Source: Bacteroidales bacterium UBA932 (GTDB lineage: Bacteria > Bacteroidota > Bacteroidia > Bacteroidales > UBA932). From it: 12,544 bases of DNA. How positions within the stretch are numbered: the first letter of the stretch is position 1; every line of letters begins with the position of its first letter. This document shows, one piece after another, positions 1-5,571 of the stretch. The DNA is taken from assembly GCA_002293585.1 (NCBI GenBank), contig DBDM01000014.1, positions 1 to 12,544 of the forward strand, in the 5' to 3' direction. A program made the translations under genes and the position numbers. The notes under the pieces were generated by a model, which had not been told where the DNA came from, made no database searches, and was given only the letters and a program-made list of their open reading frames with translations.

Positions 1-894
1 CCCTAAACTCAGCGCTGTTTCAGGACCTATCACATAATCGGTAGTGCTATCAACTGCCGGATCCGCCAACGATAGCAAAATCTTCAATTGCTGGTCGGAC
101 GACAAGCCGCCGAATTTCTCAAGATAAGGGTCGATATTGGGCTGCACCGCCACCACATGGCAGGGTGCCGATTTTTCTTCGTAGGTGTAAAACTGCACCA
201 GCGAAACAAGTATCGGCAGGAAGATTAAAGCGAACAAAGAAAGGTGAAGGGTTGTTAATTGAAAATTGAAAATTGAAAATTGAAAATTATTTCCAATTCT
301 ATTTTCTTGTCTCTCGTCTCTAATCTCTAATCTCTTATCTCTCGTAATTCGTAATTCGTAATTCGTAATTCTATATTTCAGGTACGCAAACAGCGCCAAA
401 TTCACCAGCCACACCCACAGCGAACCGCCAAGCACACCGGTGTATTCATACCATTGTACAAACTTTACATCTTTAGCGAAACCATTGCCCAGTACCAGCC
501 ACGGCCATGAAATTTCGGCATCAAAATAAAAATATTCCCAAGCTATCCACAAGGACACTAAAAAAGTATAGCCCACCGCGCGGTTCGTCTTTCGTTTCGC
601 CCAACGGAAAAGGGCGAATATCAATATCATTTGCAAACTATTGCCCACTATAGCGCCCACTCCTCCAAACAAGGTAGCTTTAGAAACCCAATAGGTAGAA
701 ATAATATTCCACGCCACCAAGGTGAGTGTATAATATTTCCAATAACCGCGCTTCCCGGCCGTGGCAAAGCTATCTTCCAACCATAACAAAGGGATCCATG
801 CCACCAACAGAATAAGTCCGGAAAAAGACGTCGACCAGGGCAAGCTCAACAAAATGGCGCTCAATAATGAAAGTAGCAGGCTGCGTTTCAACAT
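1..894 (-). CDS. lnt: Apolipoprotein N-acyltransferase, 3' end beyond window
   Basis: Lnt adds the third acyl chain to the N-terminal cysteine of lipoproteins at the inner membrane. The frame is open from ATG 894-892 to the window edge, giving 298 residues without a stop. The N-terminal part is a multi-pass membrane domain: hydrophobic segments lie near residues 5-40, 54-70, 80-97, 108-122, 155-172 and 217-236. Family signatures are ISWPWLVLGNGFA (128-140), QWYEYTGVLGGSLW (147-160) and QPNIDPYLEKFGG (251-263). The nitrilase-type domain has begun by about residue 245, and GPETAL (290-295) carries the expected catalytic Glu (E292); the Lys and Cys of the triad lie outside the window. Residues 175-213, between the last two membrane segments, are encoded by tandem 7-bp repeats and look like an inserted low-complexity loop. 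The gene diverges from a LysE-type exporter. Identification is strong although the C-terminus is unseen. Confidence 0.9.
   Translation of the reverse strand, partial: MLKRSLLLSLLSAILLSLPWSTSFSGLILLVAWIPLLWLEDSFATAGKRGYWKYYTLTLVAWNIISTYWVSKATLFGGVGAIVGNSLQMILIFALFRWAKRKTNRAVGYTFLVSLWIAWEYFYFDAEISWPWLVLGNGFAKDVKFVQWYEYTGVLGGSLWVWLVNLALFAYLKYRITNYELRITRDKRLEIRDERQENRIGNNFQFSIFNFQLTTLHLSLFALIFLPILVSLVQFYTYEEKSAPCHVVAVQPNIDPYLEKFGGLSSDQQLKILLSLADPAVDSTTDYVIGPETALSLG
258..288. repeat. Heptamer tandem array attgaaa, 4 units, inside lnt
   Basis: Four perfect copies of ATTGAAA (258-285) are followed by a partial unit ATT. The array lies inside the lnt reading frame and is read there as part of NFQFSIFNFQL. 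Since 7 is not a multiple of 3, gain or loss of one unit would shift the lnt frame. Confidence 0.9.
310..372. repeat. Compound heptamer array inside lnt, 9 units
   Basis: Five units of TCTCTNN (310-344: NN = CG, AA, AA, TA, CG) run without a break into four units of TAATTCG, the last one ending in T (345-372). All nine units keep the same 7-bp phase. The total of 63 bp equals 21 codons, so the present copy number keeps lnt in frame, reading RITNYELRIT and then RDKRLEIRDERQE in the lnt protein. The sequence is distinct from the neighbouring ATTGAAA array but has the same period. Confidence 0.9.
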
Positions 895-922
895 AATTGG
901 CGATTAATAGACATTTAAGGCA

Positions 923-930
923 CAAATTTA
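923..930 (-). promoter_or_regulatory. Putative lnt promoter -7 box
   Basis: The minus strand reads TAAATTTG, matching the Bacteroidota TAnnTTTG box, about 28 nt before the lnt ATG. No good -33 TTG is visible. It lies back to back with the lysE-type -7 box at 943-950, so polymerase binding to the two would overlap. Confidence 0.5.
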
Positions 931-942
931 CAAAAAAATTTA

Positions 943-950
943 TAACTTTG
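943..950 (+). promoter_or_regulatory. Putative promoter -7 box of the LysE-type gene
   Basis: TAACTTTG matches TAnnTTTG, 20 nt before ATG 971. Transcription would start near 955-957, which leaves a leader of about 15 nt and places the start at or before the alternative TTG at 959. The -33 region is poor. Confidence 0.5.
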
Positions 951-970
951 TAGTAATTTTGGTCTATTAT

Positions 971-1618
971 ATGTTGATAACACTCGTAAAAGGATTATTG
1001 GTAGGTTTGGGAGCTTCGGTGCCCTTAGGGCCCATAGGTGTACTATGCGTACAACGCACGCTGGGCAAGGGGCGGAAGTCGGGTTTTGTTTCAGGCTTGG
1101 GTGCAGCGGCCGCCGATACGCTTTTTGCAACACTGGCTATATTAGTGCTGGCTTTTGTGCTCACCATATTTGAAACCTACCGGATATTTTTTCTGATTGC
1201 CGGTGGAATTATTCTCATTGTTATAGGCGTTAAAATATATGCTACTAATCCTGTGCACCAAATCAGGCAAAAAAACAAGCGTGGGAACCGCCTGTTCAAC
1301 GATTTTATTTCCGTGTTTATTCTCACCATATCCAACCCCGGCGCCATTTTCCTTATATTGGGATTATTTGCGTTTGTGGGACTTGATATTGACCGGGAGT
1401 CGGGTCACCTGAGCATTGCCCTGGCCTTGTGCGGCGTAGTGATAGGTGCATCATTATGGTGGTTTACGTTAAGTAGCATTATCAGTCACTATCACCGGCA
1501 TTTCCGCATCCGCCACTTATGGGTGATCAACCGGGTGGCAGGCGCCGTCATTGCTTTGCTGGGCGCTTTTTCACTCATTCAAGGATTATACGAAGGAGTG
1601 CAACTTTTGCTCGGTTAA
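971..1618 (+). CDS. LysE/RhtB-family amino-acid exporter
   Basis: This 215-aa inner-membrane protein has the size and layout of the LysE/RhtB exporter superfamily, which expels amino acids or similar small metabolites. The N-terminal stretch GLGASVPLGPIGVLCVQRTL (12-31) is the family's glycine/proline-rich first helix, followed by a GRKSGFVSGLGAAAADT motif (34-50). Hydrophobic segments lie near residues 5-27, 42-66, 72-90, 113-136, 147-170 and 187-206, giving about six membrane spans. SNPGAIFLILGLF (121-133) is a typical conserved helix start. I take ATG 971 rather than the in-frame TTG at 959, because it begins right at the first helix and suits the upstream -7 box. The substrate cannot be told. 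The stop codon interlocks with that of the convergent rng gene. Confidence 0.85.
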   Translation: MLITLVKGLLVGLGASVPLGPIGVLCVQRTLGKGRKSGFVSGLGAAAADTLFATLAILVLAFVLTIFETYRIFFLIAGGIILIVIGVKIYATNPVHQIRQKNKRGNRLFNDFISVFILTISNPGAIFLILGLFAFVGLDIDRESGHLSIALALCGVVIGASLWWFTLSSIISHYHRHFRIRHLWVINRVAGAVIALLGAFSLIQGLYEGVQLLLG

Positions 1619-3174
1619 TTTACTACCGTCAGTCGATTACCTTTCTTATCGCTCCATTGGGCGTCGAGGTAACCCATGCTACTATCCGTTCTAATGTTGA
1701 ACCGGCAACGGTAGCGCAACATCAGCCGGAGGCGGCGCGATATCAACCCTTTAGTAAAAAAGGCCGCTACATAAGGATGTACTTTCAATGTAATATTCGA
1801 CAGGTTGCGTTGTTTCACGAAATAAGTCAGGCCGTTTTCAATCGTTTCGTCAAAACGTACGGCTGAGGCTGATATTTTACCGGTGCCGTTACAGCCGGGG
1901 CAATCTTCAGCAGTATTGATCACCGTTACGGGACGTACACGCTGGCGGGTGATCTGCATCAGGCCGAACTTCGACAAGGGAAGAATATTGTGTTTCGCCC
2001 GGTCGTTTTCCATGAGTGTCTTCATCTTTTCGAAAAGCAGTTGGCGGTTCTCCACTTTATCCATGTCAATAAAATCGACCACCAGGATACCCCCCATATC
2101 ACGAAGCCGCAATTGGCGTGCAATTTCATCGGCAGCTGCCATGTTCACACTGAAGGCATGCTGTTCCTGATCCCTGGTATTGCGCAGGCGTATGCCGCTA
2201 TTCACATCAATCACGTGCAACGCTTCGGTATGCTCCACTACAAGGTAAGCGCCCTGCCGTAATGGGACTAACTTCCCAAACGATGAACGGATCTGTTTCG
2301 ACACATTGAAATAGTCGAAGATCGGCGTATTCCCTTCATATAATTTTACGATTTTTTCCTGTTCGGGCGCGATTCCCGACACGTATTCCTGCATTTCACG
2401 GTAAACCGTTTCATCATTCACCGTAATGGAATTGAACGACACGTTCAACAAGTCTCGCAGGATGGTTGACGTACGGTTAATTTCGCGCAACATTAATTGC
2501 GGGCTTTCCGCCTTGTACATTTTTTCGCAACACGACTCCCAACGCCGCACCAGCGCTTCTACTTCAGGCACCAGCGTGGCGGTTTTTTTATCTTCGGCAA
2601 CAGTGCGTACCACCACACCGTAATTCGGCGGCAGAATGCTCGACATTAAACGTTCCAGTCGCTTGCGTTCTTCCCGCGAAGTAATCTTTTGAGAAATATG
2701 CACTTTATCAGCAAAAGGAATCAGCACAATATTACGGCCGGCAATAGAAATTTCGGCCGTTACACGCGCCCCCTTGGAAGAGATAGGCTCTTTCACCACC
2801 TGCACCAACACATCCTGTCCGACAAACAGCACATCTTCCATCTTTCCATCCTTCGCTAATACATCAAATTTGGAGATTTGAGCAAAGGCTTCTTTGTCAT
2901 TCTTACCTGAAATCAGTTGCTGGGTAAGGTGGTTCTGCGCCCTGAAGTTCAATCCGAGGTCGAGGTAATGAACAAAAGCATCTTTGTCGTCGCCAATATC
3001 AATAAAAGCGGAATTCAACGCCGGCACTAAACGAGTGACCTTCCCCAAAAAAATATCACCCACAGAATAATGGGATGTCGTAAGTTCAGTACTCAATTCT
3101 GCCAGCGCCTTATCCTCTAATAGGGCAACTGTTATCTCATTAGACGATACGTCTACAACTAACTCTCTTTCCAT
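1615..3174 (-). CDS. rng: Ribonuclease G (RNase E/G family)
   Basis: This 519-aa endoribonuclease has the length of RNase G without the long C-terminal scaffold of RNase E. It is expected to cut single-stranded RNA in rRNA maturation and mRNA decay. An S1-type RNA-binding region lies at about 37-130 (YSVGDIFLGKVTRLVPALNSAFIDIG at its start), followed by the catalytic core. The two metal-binding aspartates are visible in HVIDVNSG (D323) and VVDFIDM (D367). The Zn-link cysteines are in CPGCNGTGK (C425, C428). LPLSKFGLMQITRQRVRP (399-416) is a family hallmark. An in-frame ATG exists at 3252, but the extra 26 residues would be encoded by a terminator hairpin, so the start at 3174 (MERELVVDVS) is preferred. 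No SD is present. It is the last gene of an HU / 30-aa protein / rng cluster. Confidence 0.93.
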   Translation of the reverse strand: MERELVVDVSSNEITVALLEDKALAELSTELTTSHYSVGDIFLGKVTRLVPALNSAFIDIGDDKDAFVHYLDLGLNFRAQNHLTQQLISGKNDKEAFAQISKFDVLAKDGKMEDVLFVGQDVLVQVVKEPISSKGARVTAEISIAGRNIVLIPFADKVHISQKITSREERKRLERLMSSILPPNYGVVVRTVAEDKKTATLVPEVEALVRRWESCCEKMYKAESPQLMLREINRTSTILRDLLNVSFNSITVNDETVYREMQEYVSGIAPEQEKIVKLYEGNTPIFDYFNVSKQIRSSFGKLVPLRQGAYLVVEHTEALHVIDVNSGIRLRNTRDQEQHAFSVNMAAADEIARQLRLRDMGGILVVDFIDMDKVENRQLLFEKMKTLMENDRAKHNILPLSKFGLMQITRQRVRPVTVINTAEDCPGCNGTGKISASAVRFDETIENGLTYFVKQRNLSNITLKVHPYVAAFFTKGLISRRLRLMLRYRCRFNIRTDSSMGYLDAQWSDKKGNRLTVVN

Positions 3175-3194
3175 CAAATTTAATATATAGAACG

Positions 3195-3232
3195 AAAAAA
3201 ACCTAAAGAATCTCAACGGATTCTTTAGGTTT
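3195..3232 (-). terminator. Intrinsic terminator between the 30-aa gene and rng
   Basis: A perfect 14-bp stem (3199-3212 with 3219-3232) with a 6-nt loop is followed, on the minus strand, by an uninterrupted T run (3201-3195). It lies 26 nt past the stop of the 30-aa gene and ends 20 nt before the rng ATG. It should end most transcripts coming from HU, so rng probably depends on read-through. Confidence 0.85.
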
Positions 3233-3258
3233 AGCATTTTACATTGAGACAAAAAAGG

Positions 3259-3351
3259 CTATTTCTTCTTCTTATGCCGATTCTTGCGTAAACGTTTTTT
3301 ACGCTTATGGGTAGCCATTTTATGTCTTTTTCTTTTCTTTCCGCTAGGCAT
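3259..3351 (-). CDS. 30-aa basic protein, COX24/AURKAIP1-like, probable ribosomal protein
   Basis: The reading frame starts MPSGKKRKRHKMATHKRKKR and ends RHKKKK followed by TAG. Of 30 residues, 21 are Lys, Arg or His and none is acidic. It resembles the small Bacteroidota proteins annotated as AURKAIP1/COX24-domain proteins. The same domain is found in mitochondrial ribosomal protein mS38, and the mycobacterial ribosomal protein bS22 has a comparable basic composition. It is therefore likely to sit in the small ribosomal subunit, though this is inferred from family resemblance. It lies 16 nt downstream of HU and immediately before a terminator. There is no SD; the leader is A/T-rich, as elsewhere in the window. 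Confidence 0.8.
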   Translation of the reverse strand: MPSGKKRKRHKMATHKRKKRLRKNRHKKKK

Positions 3352-3367
3352 ATAAAAATTATTTAAA

Positions 3368-3655
3368 TTATTTCTTAACGTTATTTTTCACTTTATTCAT
3401 GAACACCTTTGCGGGCTTGAATGAAGGAATAAAATGTTCCGGAATAACAATAGTAGTATTCTTCGAAATATTACGGGCCGTTTTTTTAGCACGTTTTTTT
3501 ACGATAAAACTACCAAAACCACGCAAATAAACATTTTTGTCATTTGCCAAAGCTACTTTGACAGAATCCATAAAACATTCTACCATTTTTTGTACAGCCA
3601 CCTTTTCCATTCCGGTTTGTTTGGCCACTTCATTTACAATATCAGCTTTTGTCAT
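3368..3655 (-). CDS. HU/IHF-family DNA-binding protein
   Basis: At 95 aa this matches the HU/IHF family, dimeric proteins that bend DNA and organise the nucleoid. The N-terminal helical dimerisation part is MTKADIVNEVAKQTGMEK. The beta-arm signature follows: LRGFGSF (44-50), then a basic stretch with KKTARNISKNTT (57-68), IPEHFIPSFKP (71-81) and a closing helix AKVFMNKVKNNVKK. Pro72 sits where the intercalating proline of the arm tip is expected. It is the first gene of the cluster that continues into the 30-aa protein and rng, and has its own strong promoter. HU and IHF subtypes cannot be separated confidently. Confidence 0.92.
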   Translation of the reverse strand: MTKADIVNEVAKQTGMEKVAVQKMVECFMDSVKVALANDKNVYLRGFGSFIVKKRAKKTARNISKNTTIVIPEHFIPSFKPAKVFMNKVKNNVKK

Positions 3656-3699
3656 AGTTATTTAATTTTTTAAAACATTCTTACTGAGAAACGAGAATG

Positions 3700-3730
3700 C
3701 AAATGTACAATACTTTTTATAAAAAACAAA
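3700..3730 (-). promoter_or_regulatory. Promoter of the HU operon
   Basis: On the minus strand TTTG (3730-3727), a 19-bp spacer and TACATTTG (3707-3700) form a near-perfect Bacteroidota housekeeping promoter. The start of transcription is expected near 3694, giving a leader of about 38 nt before the HU ATG. This is the clearest promoter in the window. Confidence 0.8.
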
Positions 3731-3855
3731 AGTATTTCAAGCTTTTAACCTGGCAAAAAGTTGTCTATTTAGTCCAACTACTTAAAAATTAGCGTTTTAA
3801 TGTATATTTCTTAATTTACAGACACATATAAAGGTGGTACTTTCAAATTATTTGT

Positions 3856-3863
3856 TAATTTTG
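3856..3863 (+). promoter_or_regulatory. Putative promoter -7 box of the Lrp/AsnC gene
   Basis: TAATTTTG matches TAnnTTTG and lies 30 nt before ATG 3894. No convincing -33 element is seen. The rest of 3731-3855 is A/T-rich; the only other structure noted is a short inverted repeat AGTTG...CAACT at 3759-3779. Confidence 0.5.
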
Positions 3864-3893
3864 TATTTTAATTAGAAAGTAATATTGTACGAT

Positions 3894-4382
3894 ATGGCTC
3901 AATATAATATTGACAGTTTAGACCAGAAGATTCTTGGTTTTTTGATTAAAAACGCACGCATGCCTTTCCTCGAAGTAGCGCGGGAATGCGGAATCTCAGG
4001 TGCGGCTATTCACCAACGGGTTAAAAAAATGGAAGACGCCGGCATTATTACCGGTTCACGCCTGCAGGTAAAGCCCAAAGCGTTGGGATTGGACGTTTGC
4101 GCATTTGTGGGTGTACACCTTAATGAATGTAACAGTTACCTGAATACCATAGAGGACTTAAAGTCTATTTCCGAGATCGTAGAATGCCATTTTGTAACCG
4201 GCTCTTACGAATTGTTATTAAAAATCTATTGTCGCGACCATGAACACCTGATGGATATTTTAGTGAACACCATCCAGCATATTCCCAACGTTCAAAAAAC
4301 CGAATCGCTCATTTCACTCGATCAGGCTTTCGAGCGGCAGGTATGGGTAAAGGATAAGAAGACGGTAAAAAAAGCTAAGTAA
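3894..4382 (+). CDS. Lrp/AsnC-family transcriptional regulator
   Basis: This 162-aa protein has the standard size and order of Lrp/AsnC regulators, which sense amino acids or related ligands and act as dimers to octamers. The N-terminal winged HTH is IDSLDQKILGFLIKNAR (6-22), with the recognition region GISGAAIHQRVKKMEDAGIITG (33-54). The C-terminal ligand-binding RAM domain spans about 68-145 and holds VTGSYELLLKIYC (101-113). The start is ATG 3894; an in-frame TTG at 3885 is less likely because MAQYNIDSLD is the usual N-terminus form. It diverges from HU and its last 8 bp overlap the convergent YhbP-like gene. Its targets are unknown; the divergent HU promoter is only a positional candidate. 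Confidence 0.9.
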   Translation: MAQYNIDSLDQKILGFLIKNARMPFLEVARECGISGAAIHQRVKKMEDAGIITGSRLQVKPKALGLDVCAFVGVHLNECNSYLNTIEDLKSISEIVECHFVTGSYELLLKIYCRDHEHLMDILVNTIQHIPNVQKTESLISLDQAFERQVWVKDKKTVKKAK

Positions 4383-4800
4383 TATACTCCAATTTCTTGC
4401 CGAATCCCAGTCGATTATCGGTAAATTTAATGTGATGAAGCGTTATCACCCAAAAAGGGGCAGGTTTCAATAAAGCATAAGGAAAGCGCGCTAAATAGGC
4501 GCGTTTTGCTTTTTCACGCAACGAACCTTCAGGCTCCGCCATCCGCCCCCGGAACTGAACGCCGCGAAGCAATCCTACCTTCTCGGTTTCAAGTACGACC
4601 GTTCCGGCCACCAGATCATTGTTGAGTGCTTCCGCAACGTGACGGGTATGCAACTCGGATGTGAACACTAAAACATTTTCTTCTTCCAGGTAGACGTAAA
4701 ACATCGACGAACACCAGGGCTCAGCACCTGCACAGGTAGCCAACGTGAACACATGATGTTTGTGCAGAAAGTCGATAATGCGTTGATCGGGTTTTTGCAT
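4375..4800 (-). CDS. YhbP/UPF0306-like protein, pyridoxamine-phosphate-oxidase fold
   Basis: This 141-aa protein closely follows the E. coli YhbP (UPF0306) pattern: HVFTLAT near the N-terminus, WCSSMFYVYL (29-38), TRHVAEALNNDLVAGTV (52-68), GLLRGVQFRG (76-85), AKRAYLARFPYAL (98-110), and a C-terminal IKFTDNRLGFGKKLEY (124-139). The family has the FMN-binding split-barrel fold of pyridoxamine-phosphate oxidases, but its substrate is not known and flavin binding here is inferred only. Its 3' end overlaps the Lrp gene tail to tail by 8 bp. The start ATG is only 4 nt from a candidate -7 box, so the mRNA may be leaderless. Confidence 0.87.
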   Translation of the reverse strand: MQKPDQRIIDFLHKHHVFTLATCAGAEPWCSSMFYVYLEEENVLVFTSELHTRHVAEALNNDLVAGTVVLETEKVGLLRGVQFRGRMAEPEGSLREKAKRAYLARFPYALLKPAPFWVITLHHIKFTDNRLGFGKKLEYIT

Positions 4801-4804
4801 GGTG

Positions 4805-4812
4805 TAAAGATA
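4805..4812 (-). promoter_or_regulatory. Putative promoter -7 box of the YhbP-like gene
   Basis: The minus strand reads TATCTTTA, one mismatch from TAnnTTTG, ending 4 nt before ATG 4800. Transcription would begin at or next to the start codon, implying a leaderless mRNA. Confidence 0.4.
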
Positions 4813-4825
4813 CGAAAAAAATCCC

Positions 4826-4833
4826 TATCTTCG
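4826..4833 (+). promoter_or_regulatory. Putative promoter -7 box of comF
   Basis: TATCTTCG differs from TAnnTTTG at one position and ends 4 nt before ATG 4838. Its spacing mirrors that of the divergent YhbP-like gene, so this transcript too may be leaderless. Confidence 0.4.
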
Positions 4834-4837
4834 TAGC

Positions 4838-5533
4838 ATGATTTTAGGACAACTCATACAAAATTTCCTTTCGCTGCTCTATCCCCGCCACTGCGAGGCC
4901 TGCGGAAACGCGTTGCACCACAAAGAAAAAGTGCTATGTTTGTCCTGTCTCTACAACCTTCCGCGCACCAATTACAGCGCAGAAGCCGGCAATCCGCTCG
5001 AAAAATTATTCTGGGGAAAAATACGGCTGGAGCACGTGTGCGCCTTATTTTTTTTCAGCAAAGGGAGCCCCTACCGCCGGCTGTTGCACAATTTGAAGTA
5101 TAAAGGGAAAACCGCTATAGGCATAGAAATGGGGCGCCGCTTAGGCTTGGAACTGAAATCGTCGATGCTGTACCACACAGTGGATGCTATTGTTCCTATT
5201 CCGCTGCATCCTAAAAAGCAACGGCGGAGAGGATACAACCAGAGTGAACAAATTGCCGCCGGCATTGCCGAAAGCACCGGCTGGACAATAGATAGCCGTA
5301 GTGTAATGCGTCGCGAGTTTACGAACACCCAAACCCGCAAAACCCGTCTCGACCGCTGGGAAAACGTGTCGGAGGTGTTTGCCGTAAAAAATGCCGGAGC
5401 CCTGCGTAATAAACATATACTGCTGGTGGACGATGTGATTACTACCGGCGCAACCATCGAAGCCTGCGCCCAACAATTGCTGAAAGTGGAAGGATGCAAA
5501 GTAAGTGTAGCAGCCTTGGCGTGCGTGAAATAA
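4838..5533 (+). CDS. comF: ComF-family phosphoribosyltransferase-like protein
   Basis: This 231-aa protein belongs to the ComF/GntX family, cytosolic proteins linked to DNA uptake or purine/ribose metabolism in other bacteria. An N-terminal zinc-ribbon-like motif uses C19, C22, C34 and C37. A middle part has YRRLLHNLKYKGK (79-91) and VPIPLHPKKQRRRGYNQSEQIA (119-140), a strong family hallmark. The PRPP-binding loop of type I phosphoribosyltransferases is LVDDVITTGATIEA (196-209), with both acidic residues present. NTQTRKTRLDRWENV (163-177) is also typical. It is followed 37 nt later by hutI on the same strand, and the two may be cotranscribed. Whether this organism is naturally transformable cannot be judged. 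Confidence 0.9.
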   Translation: MILGQLIQNFLSLLYPRHCEACGNALHHKEKVLCLSCLYNLPRTNYSAEAGNPLEKLFWGKIRLEHVCALFFFSKGSPYRRLLHNLKYKGKTAIGIEMGRRLGLELKSSMLYHTVDAIVPIPLHPKKQRRRGYNQSEQIAAGIAESTGWTIDSRSVMRREFTNTQTRKTRLDRWENVSEVFAVKNAGALRNKHILLVDDVITTGATIEACAQQLLKVEGCKVSVAALACVK

Positions 5534-5539
5534 CAGTTT

Positions 5540-5571
5540 AAGGATTTGAAGATTTAAAAATTTCAAGATTA
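5540..5571. repeat. Degenerate 8-bp repeat at the comF-hutI junction
   Basis: Four 8-bp units with the common pattern NAAGATTT (AAGGATTT, GAAGATTT, AAAAATTT, CAAGATTA) fill nearly the whole 37-nt gap and end on the first base of the hutI start codon. The copies are imperfect, and no SD is present within them. Confidence 0.55.

Noticed and set aside
258..372. CRISPR-like array
   Set aside because: The units are 7 bp in direct tandem without spacers and lie inside the lnt frame.
959..970. TTG start that would extend the LysE-type protein by four residues
   Set aside because: ATG 971 begins directly at the first membrane helix and fits the -7 box spacing; the extra residues VYY have no family support.
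3175..3182. TAAATTTG directly before the rng ATG as a promoter
   Set aside because: Transcription would start inside the coding sequence and lose the start codon, and no -33 element is present.
3175..3252. N-terminal extension of RNase G from ATG 3252
   Set aside because: The 26 extra residues would be translated from a perfect terminator hairpin and are unlike RNase G N-termini; MERELVVDVS fits the family.
3759..3779. Inverted repeat AGTTG...CAACT as an Lrp operator
   Set aside because: A 5-bp arm with an 11-bp spacer is not distinctive enough and does not match a known Lrp-type site.
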